DNA of 63,879 bases, from the NCBI GenBank assembly GCA_963733135.1, contig CAVTBX010000001.1, positions 1-63,879 of the forward strand, given 5' to 3'. The notes under the pieces are model-generated. The model ran no database searches and was not told the origin of the DNA. It saw only the letters and a list, made by a program, of their open reading frames with translations. A program made the translations under genes and the position numbers. This document shows, one piece after another, positions 1 through 9,118 of this stretch (within the stretch, counting starts at the first letter, position 1; every line of letters begins with the position of its first letter). This stretch comes from CAVTBX01 sp963733135. Lineage in GTDB: Bacteria; Actinomycetota; Thermoleophilia; Gaiellales; Gaiellaceae.

Positions 1-944
1 GCGCTCCGGCCGCGTCGTTCACCGCCGTTTGGGAGAGCCCGCCTCCTGCCGGGAGTCCCTGGAAGAAGCCTGCACCTGCGTTCGCCGCTCCGAGCGCAAG
101 CAGCTCGCGATTGGCATTCAGCTCGCGATCGTCAGGTCGCACAGGTGCGTGCCGCGGCGATCGATTCGACGAACGACATGAGCGCGATCCCGGCCGCGGC
201 TGGGAGGAGCGTCTCGAGCAGCCCGAGATCGGGGAGCTCCAGGCTCGGCAGACCGGCCGGGATCGGCCCGACGACGGCGACGCCCTTCTCCTCCAGGTCG
301 AGGAGGCCGCTCAGCACGATTCCGAACGCCACAGCGACCAGCGCTCCTGGGAACGCGCGCGGCGCCCACTGCTTCACGGCGATGAGCAGAGCGATGGTCA
401 GGGCCGCGAGCAGCACGTGCGTCCATGCGCGTCCGAGAGGTCAGTGAGCGCCGGCCCCACGTCGTCTGGAAGAAGTTGTCGCCGCTCTGCTCGATGCCAA
501 GCACCTTGCCGAGCTGCCCCGAGATGATGAGCAGCCCGGTACCGGCCTTGAATCCGGCGAGTATCGGCAGCGAGATTGAAATCCGCGAGGAAGCCGAGCC
601 GGAATGCTCCAGCGGCGAGCAAGATGACCGCGGTGAGCACGGCGAGCGTGGCGACAGCCTACGATGCGTCGTCGGTGCTCTGCGGGTCGGCGGAGGCGAC
701 TGCAACTGCTGTGAGGGCCGCGATCGTGGACGTTGTGCTGACCGACAGAGGCCGTGATGTTCCGACCAGCGCGTAGGCGAGCAGAGGGACGATTGCCGTG
801 TAGAGCCCGACCTCGACGGGCAAGCCCCGCGATCGTCGCGTACGCCATTGCCTGCGGGATCACGACCGCCGCGGCGGTCACGCCCGCAGGCAGGTCGGCT
901 CTCAGCGCTCCAGCGCGGGACGTGCGTGCGCGGCGTGTTGTCAC
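1..944 (-). pseudogene. SulP-family anion permease, fragmented and cut by window edge
   Basis: Remnant of a SulP (SLC26-like) inner-membrane anion/sulfate permease, read right to left and running off the window at base 1. Pieces appear in family order: RADLPAG then VIPQAMAYATIAGL (about 918-820), SLPILAGFKAG and LGKVLGIEQSGDNFF (about 575-470), ALLIAVKQWAPRAFPG (about 390-340), GIALMSFVESIAAAR (about 205-155), then NRELLALGAAN and QGLPAGGGLSQTAVND (about 115-10). They fall in different minus-strand frames, and an in-frame TAG sits at 661-659, so at least four indels or nonsense changes are needed. It starts about 30 bases after the similarly broken BrkB gene. Real decay and low-quality sequence at a contig end cannot be told apart here. 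Confidence 0.72.
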
Positions 945-971
945 CGACTACCGACGCCGTGATGTGCCTCG

Positions 972-1918
972 TCAAGGGTCTTCTTGCGCACCGGCAGTCC
1001 GCGTCTCCCAGAAGACGGCGTTCAGTTCGGCAGACCAGACCACGCCGCGGCCGACGAGAAAGAGAAAGAAGAGCGTCGTTGTCGCGACGCCGAGGACCCC
1101 GTAGAGCTCCGACGCATTCGCGAGCTTCACTTGCGGAGTCGGCGGTGAAGACGTGCATTGCCTCGAGCCCGACTCCGAAGAGCACGGCCCCCGGCAAGAA
1201 CGCGGTCCACGGAGCCTTGCGTGAAGGGAGTTGCATCGACACCCAAAGCCACATGGCGCCGTACACACCCCCGATGCCGACGGTCGCGACAAGGCCGACG
1301 ACGTCGTCCGTATGCGCCCGCACCCAGCCGGCTGCTGCTGCGCCGGCCAGCAGCACGACGGGAGCCACGAGCAGGATCCCGATCGCGCTCGGCGCCTTGC
1401 GAAGTGGCGGCGGGGTGACGCGCCAGGCCGCCGCATGCACCAAATGGAGCGCTCGCAGCAGCGTGTAGCTCGACCAGAGCACGCGGACTATGCCCGAGAG
1501 GACGAGCCACCACCGTCCCGTCTCGGATTGCTCGGCAGCCGTCGCGACCGTCGTGGCCAGCGAGCTCGTGACACCGGCTTCCCGGGAGTCCGCAGCGACA
1601 TCGGCTCCGGACGCAGAAGCGAACCCGAGGCCTCCGGCAATGAGGACGGCGAGAGCCAGCGTCCAGAAGAAGAAGCGGGTACGCGAGGCCTCCGCCGAGA
1701 ACCCCGCCGGCAATCTCCTTGTCCCGATAGAGCCAGCGGAATCCGGTCTCGACCGACACGTGCTCAGGCCGCTGTTCCTCGAGTTGCGCGCGGAGGGCGA
1801 TCCCGCGTACGCGCGCCGTCTCGGCACGGGCCCGGAGGGACCGCTTCGGCTCCTGTGGGAGGGGGTCGTCGGCGCTTGGCAGGAGACGGAGTCCTCTCGG
1901 TGAGCCCAAGTTTGCCAT
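972..1918 (-). pseudogene. YihY/BrkB-family membrane protein, two frameshifts
   Basis: YihY/virulence-factor-BrkB family inner-membrane protein of about 315 codons, function unknown in the family. The N-terminal part (to RWLYRDKEIAGGVLGG) is in one frame. The core (FFFWTLALAVLIAGGLGFA through WLWVSMQLPSRKAPWTAF) is in a second frame, entered near 1675 at a CTT-repeat run. The C-terminal part (VKLANASELYGVLGVA, then GRGVVWSAELNAVFWE) is in a third frame, entered near 1130. The span of 947 bases is not a multiple of three. Membrane segments are intact apart from the two single-base shifts. The start is the ATG at 1918, divergent from the molybdoenzyme gene at 1996. Confidence 0.75.
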
Positions 1919-1995
1919 GGCGTCCCTCGGGTCGTCCCTTTATCGGGGCCTCGCAGAGGTCCTCATAGACTCTGCTCGGTGAGTAGTAGGCGGCT

Positions 1996-4023
1996 GTGGT
2001 AGCTCAGGCCGACGAAGTCGTCCTGACGACGTGTCCCCGGGACTGCTACGACGCCTGCGGCATCGTCGTCGTCAAGCGCGGCGACGCTATCCGGCACGTG
2101 CGTGGCGATCCAGACCATCCCGTGGCCCGCGGCAAGCTCTGCCGGAAATGCTCCATCGGCTACAACGGCGCTTTCCTCGATCCGGGAGCCCGACTAACGC
2201 ACCCGCTTCGTAGGACTGGCGCGAAGGGCAGCGGTACGTTCGAGCCTGTCTCCTGGGACGATGCGCTCGCGGACATCGCCGAGCGCCTTCGTCGCATCGA
2301 GGCGGGCGCCGGGGCGCACACTGTCCTGAACGCCCACTACACGGGCACCTTCTCGCTCCTCGCCTACTTCTTTCCGCTCCGGTTCTTCAACCGTCTCGGT
2401 GCCACGGAGGTCGACCCGGACACGATCTGCAACAAGGCCGGCCACGTCGCGCTCGAGTATGTGTACGGGACCTCTCAGGTCGGCTTCGATCCACGGACTG
2501 CCCGTGATTCCGCCTGCATCCTCGTCTGGGGTGCGAATCCGTCGGCCTCAGCGCCGCACGCTCACGACCACTGGCTCCCCGAGTCGCCCGCCCGGGTGAT
2601 CGTCGTCGACCCCATCCGGACGCCGACAGCCGCTGCCGCCGATCTTCATTTGCAGCCGTTCCCGGGCAGCGACGCTGCTCTGGCCTTTGCCCTCCTGCAC
2701 GTCATCGCCCGCGAAGGCTTCGTAGACGTGGACTTCGTGGGCGCGCACACCACGGGCTGGGACGAGCTGAAACCGCTCCTCACGGGCTGCACTCCCGAGT
2801 GGGGCGAGGAAGTGACCGGCGTTCCCGCCGCGCTGATCGAGGCGGCGGCTGAGCTCTACGGTCGAGGCCCCTCGCTGCTCTGGCTCGGGCAGGGCTTCCA
2901 GCGTCAACGAACCGGCGGCAACGTCATCCGGGCCTGCGGACTTCTGCCGGCGGTCACGGGGAATGTAGGCAAGCCGGGCACGGGCTTCCTCTATCTGAAC
3001 GGCACCGAGTCGCGCGGAATCGACGAGGACTACCTCGCCGGCCCGCACCTCGCAGCCGGTGCCCCGGATCCCATCAGCCACATGGATCTCGTGGGTTGCC
3101 TGGAAGACCCGATCCGATCGCAGGCGCTCTTCTGCTGGAACATCAACATCGCCGCCTCGAATCCCGAGCAGGCTCGACTGCACGATGCGCTTCGCCGCGA
3201 AGATCTGCTGACGGTCGCGATCGACCTCTTCCCGACCGATACGACCGACTTCGCCGACTACGTCCTGCCGGCGGCAAGCTTCCTCGAGTTCGACGACCTT
3301 GTCGTCTCATACTTCAACCTCACGCTCTCGGCACAGGTCAGCGCGGCTGATCCAATGGGCGAATCGCTGCCGAACACGGAGATATTCCGCCGTCTCGCGC
3401 GGGCGATGGGCTACTCCGAGACCGAACTCTACGAGTCCGACGACGAGCTGTTGGACACGCTGCTTCGGCGGTCGGGGGTCGACGAGGACTTCTCCTCTCT
3501 GGCTGCCAAGGGCACCGTTTCGGTCGCCGCCGAGCCGGTCGTCCAGTTCGCAGACCGCCGCTTCCCGACCCCGAGCGGACGTATCGAGCTCGCGTCCGAC
3601 CGCGCTGCGGCCGACGGCCTTCCGCGCCTGCCTCTCCCGCTCACGGATCCTCGCCCGGTAGACGGGCGGCTCCGTCTGCTTTCGCCGGCCTCGCCGTGGC
3701 TCTTGAACGACAGCTTCGCGAACGACGCCAAGATCGCGAAGCGAATCGGCGCGGCAACCGTTGCCCTTCATCCTGACGACGCGGCCGAGCGGGGTCTCGC
3801 CGAGGGGGACGAGGCCGTCATGACTAATGCGACCGGCCGTCTGCAGCTGTCCGTCACGCTCTCGGACTCCGTTCCCCGGGGCGTGGCCTACTCTCCGAAG
3901 GGGCGATGGCCGAAGCGGGAGCCCGGTCGCGCGAACGTGAACACCCTCAATCCGGGCGAGCGTGCGGACATGGGGGAGAGCACGTCCGTGCACGGCGTCG
4001 AGGTGATGGTCTCGCCGCGGTGA
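1996..4023 (+). CDS. molybdopterin-dependent oxidoreductase (DMSO reductase family, BisC-like)
   Basis: Catalytic subunit of a bis-MGD molybdoenzyme, 675 aa, cytoplasmic (no Tat motif at the N-terminus). Four cysteines bind a predicted [4Fe-4S] cluster: C13, C17 and C21 in CPRDCYDAC, and C49 in GKLCRKC. The Molybdopterin domain follows, with a Cys in DPDTICNKAGH near the position that ligands Mo in this family. The C-terminal Molydop_binding domain starts near residue 555 (RLLSPASPWLLND) and ends with RANVNTLNP. The substrate cannot be told from sequence. Start is GTG at 1996; ATG options are further in. The stop overlaps the next gene by four bases (GTGA), so the amidotransferase-like protein is translationally coupled. 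No separate electron-transfer subunit is adjacent. Confidence 0.9.
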   Translation: MVAQADEVVLTTCPRDCYDACGIVVVKRGDAIRHVRGDPDHPVARGKLCRKCSIGYNGAFLDPGARLTHPLRRTGAKGSGTFEPVSWDDALADIAERLRRIEAGAGAHTVLNAHYTGTFSLLAYFFPLRFFNRLGATEVDPDTICNKAGHVALEYVYGTSQVGFDPRTARDSACILVWGANPSASAPHAHDHWLPESPARVIVVDPIRTPTAAAADLHLQPFPGSDAALAFALLHVIAREGFVDVDFVGAHTTGWDELKPLLTGCTPEWGEEVTGVPAALIEAAAELYGRGPSLLWLGQGFQRQRTGGNVIRACGLLPAVTGNVGKPGTGFLYLNGTESRGIDEDYLAGPHLAAGAPDPISHMDLVGCLEDPIRSQALFCWNINIAASNPEQARLHDALRREDLLTVAIDLFPTDTTDFADYVLPAASFLEFDDLVVSYFNLTLSAQVSAADPMGESLPNTEIFRRLARAMGYSETELYESDDELLDTLLRRSGVDEDFSSLAAKGTVSVAAEPVVQFADRRFPTPSGRIELASDRAAADGLPRLPLPLTDPRPVDGRLRLLSPASPWLLNDSFANDAKIAKRIGAATVALHPDDAAERGLAEGDEAVMTNATGRLQLSVTLSDSVPRGVAYSPKGRWPKREPGRANVNTLNPGERADMGESTSVHGVEVMVSPR

Positions 4024-4775
4024 GCGCGGACGTGCTCGTTCTCCAGCACATCGCCTGCGAGCCGCCCGGTGTCTATGAGGACGTCCTCATCGAGCGCGGC
4101 GCCAGGATCCACAGGGTCGAGGTCGACGAAGGCGATTCCCTCCCCGACTGGCGTGAGTTCGATGCGATCGTCGCGATGGGTGGCCCAATGAGCGCTAACG
4201 ACGAGGGCCAGCTGCCCTGGCTCGGGGCCGAGAAGGCTCTGATCGGTACTGCGGTTCGCGCCGGCGTGCCCTTCTTTGGCGCCTGCTTGGGAGTTCAGCT
4301 CTTGGCAGCGAGTCTCGGGGCGGAGGTCGTTCCCGGCCCCGCGCCGGAGGTTGGCCTTCTGCCCGTCTTTCTTACCGAGGCCGCGACCACCGACCCGGTC
4401 TTCGCCGATCTCCCACGCGAGCTCGTCACGCTCCAGTGGCACGGCGACACGTTCTCGCTTCCCGAGGGTGCGGTGCTGCTCGCCAGCTCGCCCGCCTATC
4501 CCAACCAGGCGTTCCGTTGGAAGCGCTCCGCCTACGGCGTCCAGTTCCATCTCGAGGTTTCCCCGGAGATGGCCGAGGAGTGGGCGAGCGTGCCCGCGTA
4601 CGCCGATGCGCTCGAACGCGAGCTGGGGCCGGGCTCGGCGGCGGCGCTGGTCGACCAGCTCGCCGCTCGTGCGGACGAGTTGTTGGGGCACGGCCGGGGG
4701 ATGTTCGAGCGCTGGTTCGAGCTCTGGGCTTCGACGCCGCAGAGGGCGTCCGTCCGCGCGGCGAGCTCCGATTGA
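4020..4775 (+). CDS. type 1 glutamine amidotransferase (GuaA-N-like)
   Basis: Stand-alone class I glutamine amidotransferase domain, 251 aa, of the kind annotated as GMP-synthase-like GATase. The triad is visible: nucleophile C89 in FFGACLGVQLLA, and H177 and E179 in YGVQFHLEVSPEM. GGPMSAND (54-61) is the usual early glycine motif. No synthetase partner domain is attached, so the ammonia acceptor is unknown; related stand-alone proteins process gamma-glutamyl compounds. Start is GTG at 4020, overlapping the TGA of the molybdoenzyme gene as GTGA. A longer in-frame reading back to 3906 would run through the upstream coding sequence and is rejected. Confidence 0.88.
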   Translation: MSADVLVLQHIACEPPGVYEDVLIERGARIHRVEVDEGDSLPDWREFDAIVAMGGPMSANDEGQLPWLGAEKALIGTAVRAGVPFFGACLGVQLLAASLGAEVVPGPAPEVGLLPVFLTEAATTDPVFADLPRELVTLQWHGDTFSLPEGAVLLASSPAYPNQAFRWKRSAYGVQFHLEVSPEMAEEWASVPAYADALERELGPGSAAALVDQLAARADELLGHGRGMFERWFELWASTPQRASVRAASSD

Positions 4776-4794
4776 CCCCGCCGTCGACCGATGA

Positions 4795-4829
4795 GTTTCG
4801 AGGTTCGCGCCGGTCTAATTCCTCGAAAC
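4795..4829. repeat. 9-bp perfect inverted repeat between amidotransferase and VOC genes
   Basis: GTTTCGAGG at 4795-4803 and its exact complement CCTCGAAAC at 4821-4829, separated by 17 bases. It could form a weak terminator-like hairpin or be a regulator site. No T-run follows, so factor-independent termination is not supported. Confidence 0.4.
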
Positions 4830-4863
4830 CATGGAGGCGAGACGACCGACCAAGGGGTGAGCA

Positions 4864-5253
4864 ATGTTCAAGGACACGAAGGCATTCAGCAGCTTCTCAG
4901 TCGATGACCTGGAGAAGGCGAAGCAGTTCTACGGCGAGACTCTCGGGCTCGATGTCATGGAGAGGCCGGAGGGGCTGGAGCTCCATATCGCCGGCAGCAC
5001 GCCGGTGTTCGTCTATCCCTCGGACAACTACACGGCGCCGAAGCACACGGTGCTGAACTTCCCGGTCGACGACATCGACGCTGCGGTGGACGAGCTCGCG
5101 GCGCGGGGCGTCCAGATGGAGCAGTACGACATGCCCGACATGGAGACGGACGAGCGCGGAATCGTCAGAGGCGACGACGATTCCGGGCCGCGTGCGATTG
5201 CCTGGTTCAAGGACCCAGCCGATCACGTCCTCTCTGTGATGCAGCTGGACTAA
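4864..5253 (+). CDS. VOC-family (glyoxalase/bleomycin-resistance fold) protein
   Basis: Single-domain VOC protein of 129 aa with the paired beta-alpha-beta-beta-beta modules of the family. The N-terminal module holds FSVDDLEKAKQFYGETLGL and LHIAGSTPVFVY; the C-terminal module holds FPVDDIDAAVDELAARG and AIAWFKDPADHVLSVMQ. The usual metal-ligand His/Glu pattern is incomplete (an Ser/Phe start rather than a His), so an enzyme activity is uncertain. Start ATG at 4864 has a good upstream ribosome site (AAGGGGTGAG). It stands alone, tail to tail with the next gene, 9 bases apart. Confidence 0.85.
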   Translation: MFKDTKAFSSFSVDDLEKAKQFYGETLGLDVMERPEGLELHIAGSTPVFVYPSDNYTAPKHTVLNFPVDDIDAAVDELAARGVQMEQYDMPDMETDERGIVRGDDDSGPRAIAWFKDPADHVLSVMQLD

Positions 5254-5262
5254 CCCGAAGGC

Positions 5263-5613
5263 TCAGGCATTCGTAGAGTCGAGGCGCTGCAAGAGCTCGT
5301 GGGCGGCGAGCTCGATCTCCTTGTGGCGCCACTCGGCGGCTCGGTAGTGGCAGGCGATCAAGCCCGTTCGATGCAGGCGGCGAAAGTCGCCGTACACGAA
5401 CGCGTACCTCGCCTTGGTCTCATCGGTCGCGTCGTCCGTGAGGCCGAGGTGCCACTCGGCATACTCGTCCCACGAGTGTGATTCGAGGAAGGTGTTCTCG
5501 GCAGCGGCCTTCGGCTGAACGTCGCCCCAGTCGCTGTCGAGCACGTACTGGCGGGCATCGATCAGCTCCCGAGCGCGACGGACTGCGCGTTCGTTGACCG
5601 AGTACGAGGCCAC
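5263..5613 (-). CDS. conserved hypothetical protein, 116 aa, actinobacterial type
   Basis: Small, charged, soluble protein of 116 aa with strongly conserved-looking segments: VLDSDWGDVQP, HSWDEYAEWHLGL, ETKARYAFVYGDFRRLHR and HYRAAEWRHKEIE. I recognise this pattern from conserved hypothetical proteins in actinobacterial genomes, but no function is established. The chosen start is GTG at 5613, which leaves 10 bases after the response-regulator stop. An upstream in-frame ATG at 5703 would overlap that gene deeply. It probably sits in one transcript behind the two-component genes. Confidence 0.78.
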   Translation of the reverse strand: MASYSVNERAVRRARELIDARQYVLDSDWGDVQPKAAAENTFLESHSWDEYAEWHLGLTDDATDETKARYAFVYGDFRRLHRTGLIACHYRAAEWRHKEIELAAHELLQRLDSTNA

Positions 5614-5623
5614 TGCGGCATCT

Positions 5624-6325
5624 TTACCGCGTATCTGCGCGAGGCGAGGCCTGTTCGGCCTCGGCCTCGGCGGACTCGCCCGGGCGGACGAGGCCCGTCT
5701 CATAGGCCGTCACGACCGCCTGGACGCGACTGCGGTGCCTGAGCTTCGTGAGGATGTGGTTGACGTGCGACTTGACCGTCGCGAGGCTGACCACAAGCCT
5801 CGCCGCGATCTCGTCGTTCGAGAGCCCGCGGGCCACGAGCGTGAGCACTTCGCGCTCTCGCTCGGTCAGCTCGCGAAGCTCCTCGGGCACGCCGGAGCGT
5901 CGAGGAGGGCGCCTCACGTGCTCGGCGATGAGCCGTTGCGTGAGGCTCGGCGCCAGGAGCGCCTCTCCGCCCGCGACGACGTGGATCGCGTCGACCAGCC
6001 GGTCGGGTGGGCTCGACTTGAGCATGAACCCACCAGCACCGGCGCGCAGCGCCTCGTAGACGTATTCATCGAGGTCGTACGTCGTGAGGACGAGGACGCG
6101 GGTGGGAAGGCTTGTCGCGACGATCTCGCGCGTTGCCGCGATGCCGTCCATGACGGGCATGCGAATGTCCATGACCAGAACGTCGGGGCGGAGCGAGCGG
6201 GCCGCTTCGACGGCGGCCCGGCCGTGCTCGGCCTCGCCGAGGACCTGGACGTCTCGCGCCTCGAGGAGTGCACGCAGGCCGCTCCTGACGAGCTCCTGGT
6301 CGTCCGCGATGACGACGCTCGTCAC
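5624..6325 (-). CDS. NarL/LuxR-family response regulator
   Basis: DNA-binding response regulator, 233 aa. Receiver domain 1-120 shows the acidic pair D8/D9, phospho-acceptor D53 in VMDIRMPVMDG, T81/T82 and K103 in FMLKSS. The LuxR-type helix-turn-helix near 165-225 has LTEREREVLTLVARGLSNDEIA and TVKSHVNHILTKL, typical of the NarL branch. It is the partner of the kinase encoded immediately upstream; the two genes overlap as GTGA (start GTG at 6325, kinase TGA at 6324-6322). The longer frame to 6514 is a shadow of the kinase gene. The C-terminal tail of about 20 residues is Glu/Ala-rich and probably disordered. Confidence 0.95.
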   Translation of the reverse strand: MTSVVIADDQELVRSGLRALLEARDVQVLGEAEHGRAAVEAARSLRPDVLVMDIRMPVMDGIAATREIVATSLPTRVLVLTTYDLDEYVYEALRAGAGGFMLKSSPPDRLVDAIHVVAGGEALLAPSLTQRLIAEHVRRPPRRSGVPEELRELTEREREVLTLVARGLSNDEIAARLVVSLATVKSHVNHILTKLRHRSRVQAVVTAYETGLVRPGESAEAEAEQASPRADTR

Positions 6326-8295
6326 TCGCTGTCTCCGAGCGGGATGGTCGCTGCAAGGAGAAATCCGCCGTCGGCGCTCGGCCGGGCGCTCAGGCTGCCG
6401 CCGAAGAGAGTGACGCGCTCGCGGAGGCCGGCCAGGCCGTGGCCGCTCGTCACTGCCGTCCGGCCGTTCGAGGGCGCGCGGCCGTTCTCGATCTCGACGG
6501 CGACCACATCGCAAGAACCCGCCAGGCGCACGCGAACCGGGCTTCCGGGCGCGTGCTTGAGCACGTTCGTCAGGCCCTCCTGCACGATGCGGAAGACCGA
6601 GAGCTCGATGGCCGGCGAGAGGTGTTCAACGGTCTCCAGCTCCAGGTCGACCGTCAGGCCGGCCCGCGTGTATTCGGCGGCGAGCGCCGGCACGTCCGCC
6701 AGACGATGCTGCGGTTGCGTGCCTGCCTCGTCCCGCCCGTCGTAGATCAAGCGCAAGAGGCGTCCGGTCTCGCCCAGCGCAGCTCGACCCGACCGCTCGA
6801 TCTCCGCCACCGCCGTCGCGGCCCGGCCGGGATCCTCACGGACGACATCTGCGGCAACCGATGCCTGCACGGTCATGACGCTGAGTGAGTTGGCGAGGAC
6901 GTCGTGGAGGTCGCGGGCGATCCGTTTGCGCTCTGCGCCGGCGGCCCGCTCCACCTCGACGTCCCGCTCCAGGCGGGCGTGCTCGGCGGCCGCCGAGTGC
7001 GCGTGCGTGCGACTCAGCACCTCACGCAGCGCGATTCCGACGACCCACGGCCCGGCGGCCAAGGCGACGACGAGCACGACGTCTCCCGAGAGCTCGCTGC
7101 GCACGGCAGCCTCGATCAGGATCAGCGCGGTCGCAGCGAGGATGCTCGCGAGACCGAGCAGGACTCGAGACCGCGGGGCGTGGCGCCCTGCGGCGAAGCT
7201 CGCCAGCGCCGTCAAGAGGATGAAGGAGCTGGGCTCATTCGTCTCGCCGCCGAGCAGCCCGGCACCCACCATGATCCCTGCGACGCCGATCGGCATCGCC
7301 AGAGGGATCTCCCGCCGTGCACTCAGGAGAAGAACGGCCGACCAGCAGGCGCCGAGCATGAGTCCGAGCGGCACGTGACCGTTGGTGACGATCTCGCCCG
7401 AGGCGACCAGTCCGATCAGGACCGGCAGCAGCCAGTCGCCCACTCGGAGGTTTCGCCTCGGCGTAGCCCGGGCTGAGATCCTGGCCTCGGCGGCCGCTGC
7501 TTCGTCCGTTCCGAGTCCGAGCTCGTCCCGATCGTCTCTGAGTACGCGTAGGAGGCGGCCGGTCTCGGCGAGCGCCTCCCGACCGGCCTGGGCGACGCCG
7601 TCCAGCGCCTGACTTGCCGCCTCGGGCTGGCGTCGGATGAGATCGCCGGCGGCAGAGCTCTGAACGACCATCGCGCCGAGCGCATGGGCAAGCAGATCGT
7701 CGAACTCGACTGCGATTCGCTCCCGCTCTGCCAGGGCCGCCCGCGGGCCGGCGAGCGCGCCTCGCATCCGGGCTCGCTCCGCCTGCGCTCCGGCTCGCTC
7801 CTCCTCGTCGAGCGTCCTTCGAAGGGCGACACCGAGCGCCCAGGGGCCAACTGTGACGATCAGACCAAACGGCAGGTCCGGCTCGAAGTCGGTCAGCCAG
7901 GTCAAGCCCGCGAACGTGATCGCAAGCGCGCCGACGACCGAGGCGAGGCCGAACAGCCGACGCGAACGCGCCGCGTGCAGCCCTGTGCCGAAGCACGCGA
8001 AGCCGATCAGCAGGAGCCAGGACGCCGGCTCGGAGACATCGAATCCGGAGAGTGGCGTCAGGGCGTAGATGGACGTCACGAGGAGCGGCGGAGCGAGCGG
8101 CATGGTGCGAGCGAGGGAGAGAGCACCGGCCGCAAGCAGGTAGGTGGTAAGAGCGGGCGCGACCGGCGTGTAGCCCGCCGCCGCGATCTCGATCGCGCCG
8201 ACGACCGCCAGAGCCGCAGGCAGGAGCAGGTCTACGCGCCGGACACGAGGCTCCCACACGGATAGGACGCTAGCGCGCAGCGGGCGCTGGGTCAT
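6322..8295 (-). CDS. two-component sensor histidine kinase (HisKA_3) with internal duplication
   Basis: NarL-type sensor kinase, 657 aa, about twice the usual length because the membrane-plus-dimerisation unit occurs twice. Unit 1: membrane segments about 22-160, coiled linker, then IAVEFDDLLAHALGAMVV near 195-212, which aligns with a DHp helix but has Asp at about 200 where the phospho-His should be. Unit 2: membrane segments about 287-428, linker, then IARDLHDVLANSLSVMTVQ with H465. Only unit 2 is followed by an ATPase domain (about 540-655), with N-box EGLTNVLKHA and G-box GHGLAGLRERV. No large extracytoplasmic sensor domain is visible, so it probably senses the membrane. Start: ATG at 8295; a TTG lies directly before it. 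Confidence 0.92.
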   Translation of the reverse strand: MTQRPLRASVLSVWEPRVRRVDLLLPAALAVVGAIEIAAAGYTPVAPALTTYLLAAGALSLARTMPLAPPLLVTSIYALTPLSGFDVSEPASWLLLIGFACFGTGLHAARSRRLFGLASVVGALAITFAGLTWLTDFEPDLPFGLIVTVGPWALGVALRRTLDEEERAGAQAERARMRGALAGPRAALAERERIAVEFDDLLAHALGAMVVQSSAAGDLIRRQPEAASQALDGVAQAGREALAETGRLLRVLRDDRDELGLGTDEAAAAEARISARATPRRNLRVGDWLLPVLIGLVASGEIVTNGHVPLGLMLGACWSAVLLLSARREIPLAMPIGVAGIMVGAGLLGGETNEPSSFILLTALASFAAGRHAPRSRVLLGLASILAATALILIEAAVRSELSGDVVLVVALAAGPWVVGIALREVLSRTHAHSAAAEHARLERDVEVERAAGAERKRIARDLHDVLANSLSVMTVQASVAADVVREDPGRAATAVAEIERSGRAALGETGRLLRLIYDGRDEAGTQPQHRLADVPALAAEYTRAGLTVDLELETVEHLSPAIELSVFRIVQEGLTNVLKHAPGSPVRVRLAGSCDVVAVEIENGRAPSNGRTAVTSGHGLAGLRERVTLFGGSLSARPSADGGFLLAATIPLGDSE

Positions 8296-8405
8296 CAATC
8301 CGAGGGTTGAGAGCGAATCGACCCTCCGCCCGACGACATCACCGCAGCTCGCGCGCAGTATCGGTTGTGCCTCGCATGGTGCGGGGCGCTGGACGGAGGT
8401 GACCG

Positions 8406-9107
8406 ATGTCCGACCCTGCGCGCCGCTGGATCGGCCTCTACGCGGCCGTCGCTGCGCTGATCGCCGTGCTCCTCTCGCCGCTGCTCGCGCTCTCGTACTT
8501 CGCGACCGAGAGCGGACGCTCGGAGCTCGAGGTCGGAACGGTCGCCGCCTGGGCCGAGCCTGGCCGAGAGCTCGCGGGTGGTCTTCTCACGTGGGCGTCG
8601 CCCGACCGCGTCTACGCCACGTACTGGCAGATCTTCGCGCTGCTCATCCCGGCGATGTTCCTCTGTGCCCATGCCGCTCGTGCGCGCCGCTCGCCGGGTG
8701 GCCGGACGGAGCGCTGGGGCTGGCGCGTCGCGCTTACGGGCTACGCCCTGGAGAAGGTCGGCTTCCTCGCCGTCTTCGTCGCCCTCGCCTTCGTTCCCGT
8801 CGAGAGCACGGTCATCGAAGTCCTCTTCCTCGGCTTGGGCATTCCGGGCCTCCTCATCAGCGCCGTCGGGTCGACGCTGCTCGGGATCGGCCTCATCCGC
8901 GGTGCATACCGGCCGCGTCTAACGGCGTGGCTGCTCGCGCTCGCATTCCCTTCGCTCATCGTGGTGCCCGCCTTCCTCGGGAACCTCAGCCTGGGGCTCG
9001 TCCCGTTCCTCGTCGCGTGGGGCGTGACCGGCCTCCAGCTGTGGCGTTCGGGCGCGACCTCCTCGACCAACCCGCTCGCGCCCCGGGCCGCCGACGTGCG
9101 AGGGTGA
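8406..9107 (+). CDS. predicted integral membrane protein, about six TM segments
   Basis: Hydrophobic protein of 233 aa with an estimated six membrane segments (near 10-30, 73-90, 105-130, 135-160, 170-190 and 195-215). I recognise no family motif. A conserved-looking N-terminal loop (SYFATESGRSELE) lies between segments 1 and 2. Start ATG at 8406 has a strong ribosome site, GGAGGTGACCG. It is divergent from the kinase gene, with 107 bases between them, and 23 bases upstream of the sulfite-oxidase-like gene, but that gene seems to have its own promoter. Confidence 0.8.
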   Translation: MSDPARRWIGLYAAVAALIAVLLSPLLALSYFATESGRSELEVGTVAAWAEPGRELAGGLLTWASPDRVYATYWQIFALLIPAMFLCAHAARARRSPGGRTERWGWRVALTGYALEKVGFLAVFVALAFVPVESTVIEVLFLGLGIPGLLISAVGSTLLGIGLIRGAYRPRLTAWLLALAFPSLIVVPAFLGNLSLGLVPFLVAWGVTGLQLWRSGATSSTNPLAPRAADVRG

Positions 9108-9118
9108 CATGCGTCCCC

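Noticed and set aside
118..1827. One 569-aa open frame on the minus strand
   Set aside because: Only its first third is a real BrkB segment; the rest runs out of frame through BrkB and SulP sequence. It is an accident of GC-rich DNA.
1996..4023. Selenocysteine-containing formate dehydrogenase
   Set aside because: There is no in-frame TGA; the residue near the Mo site is an ordinary Cys codon, and no SECIS-like structure was evident.
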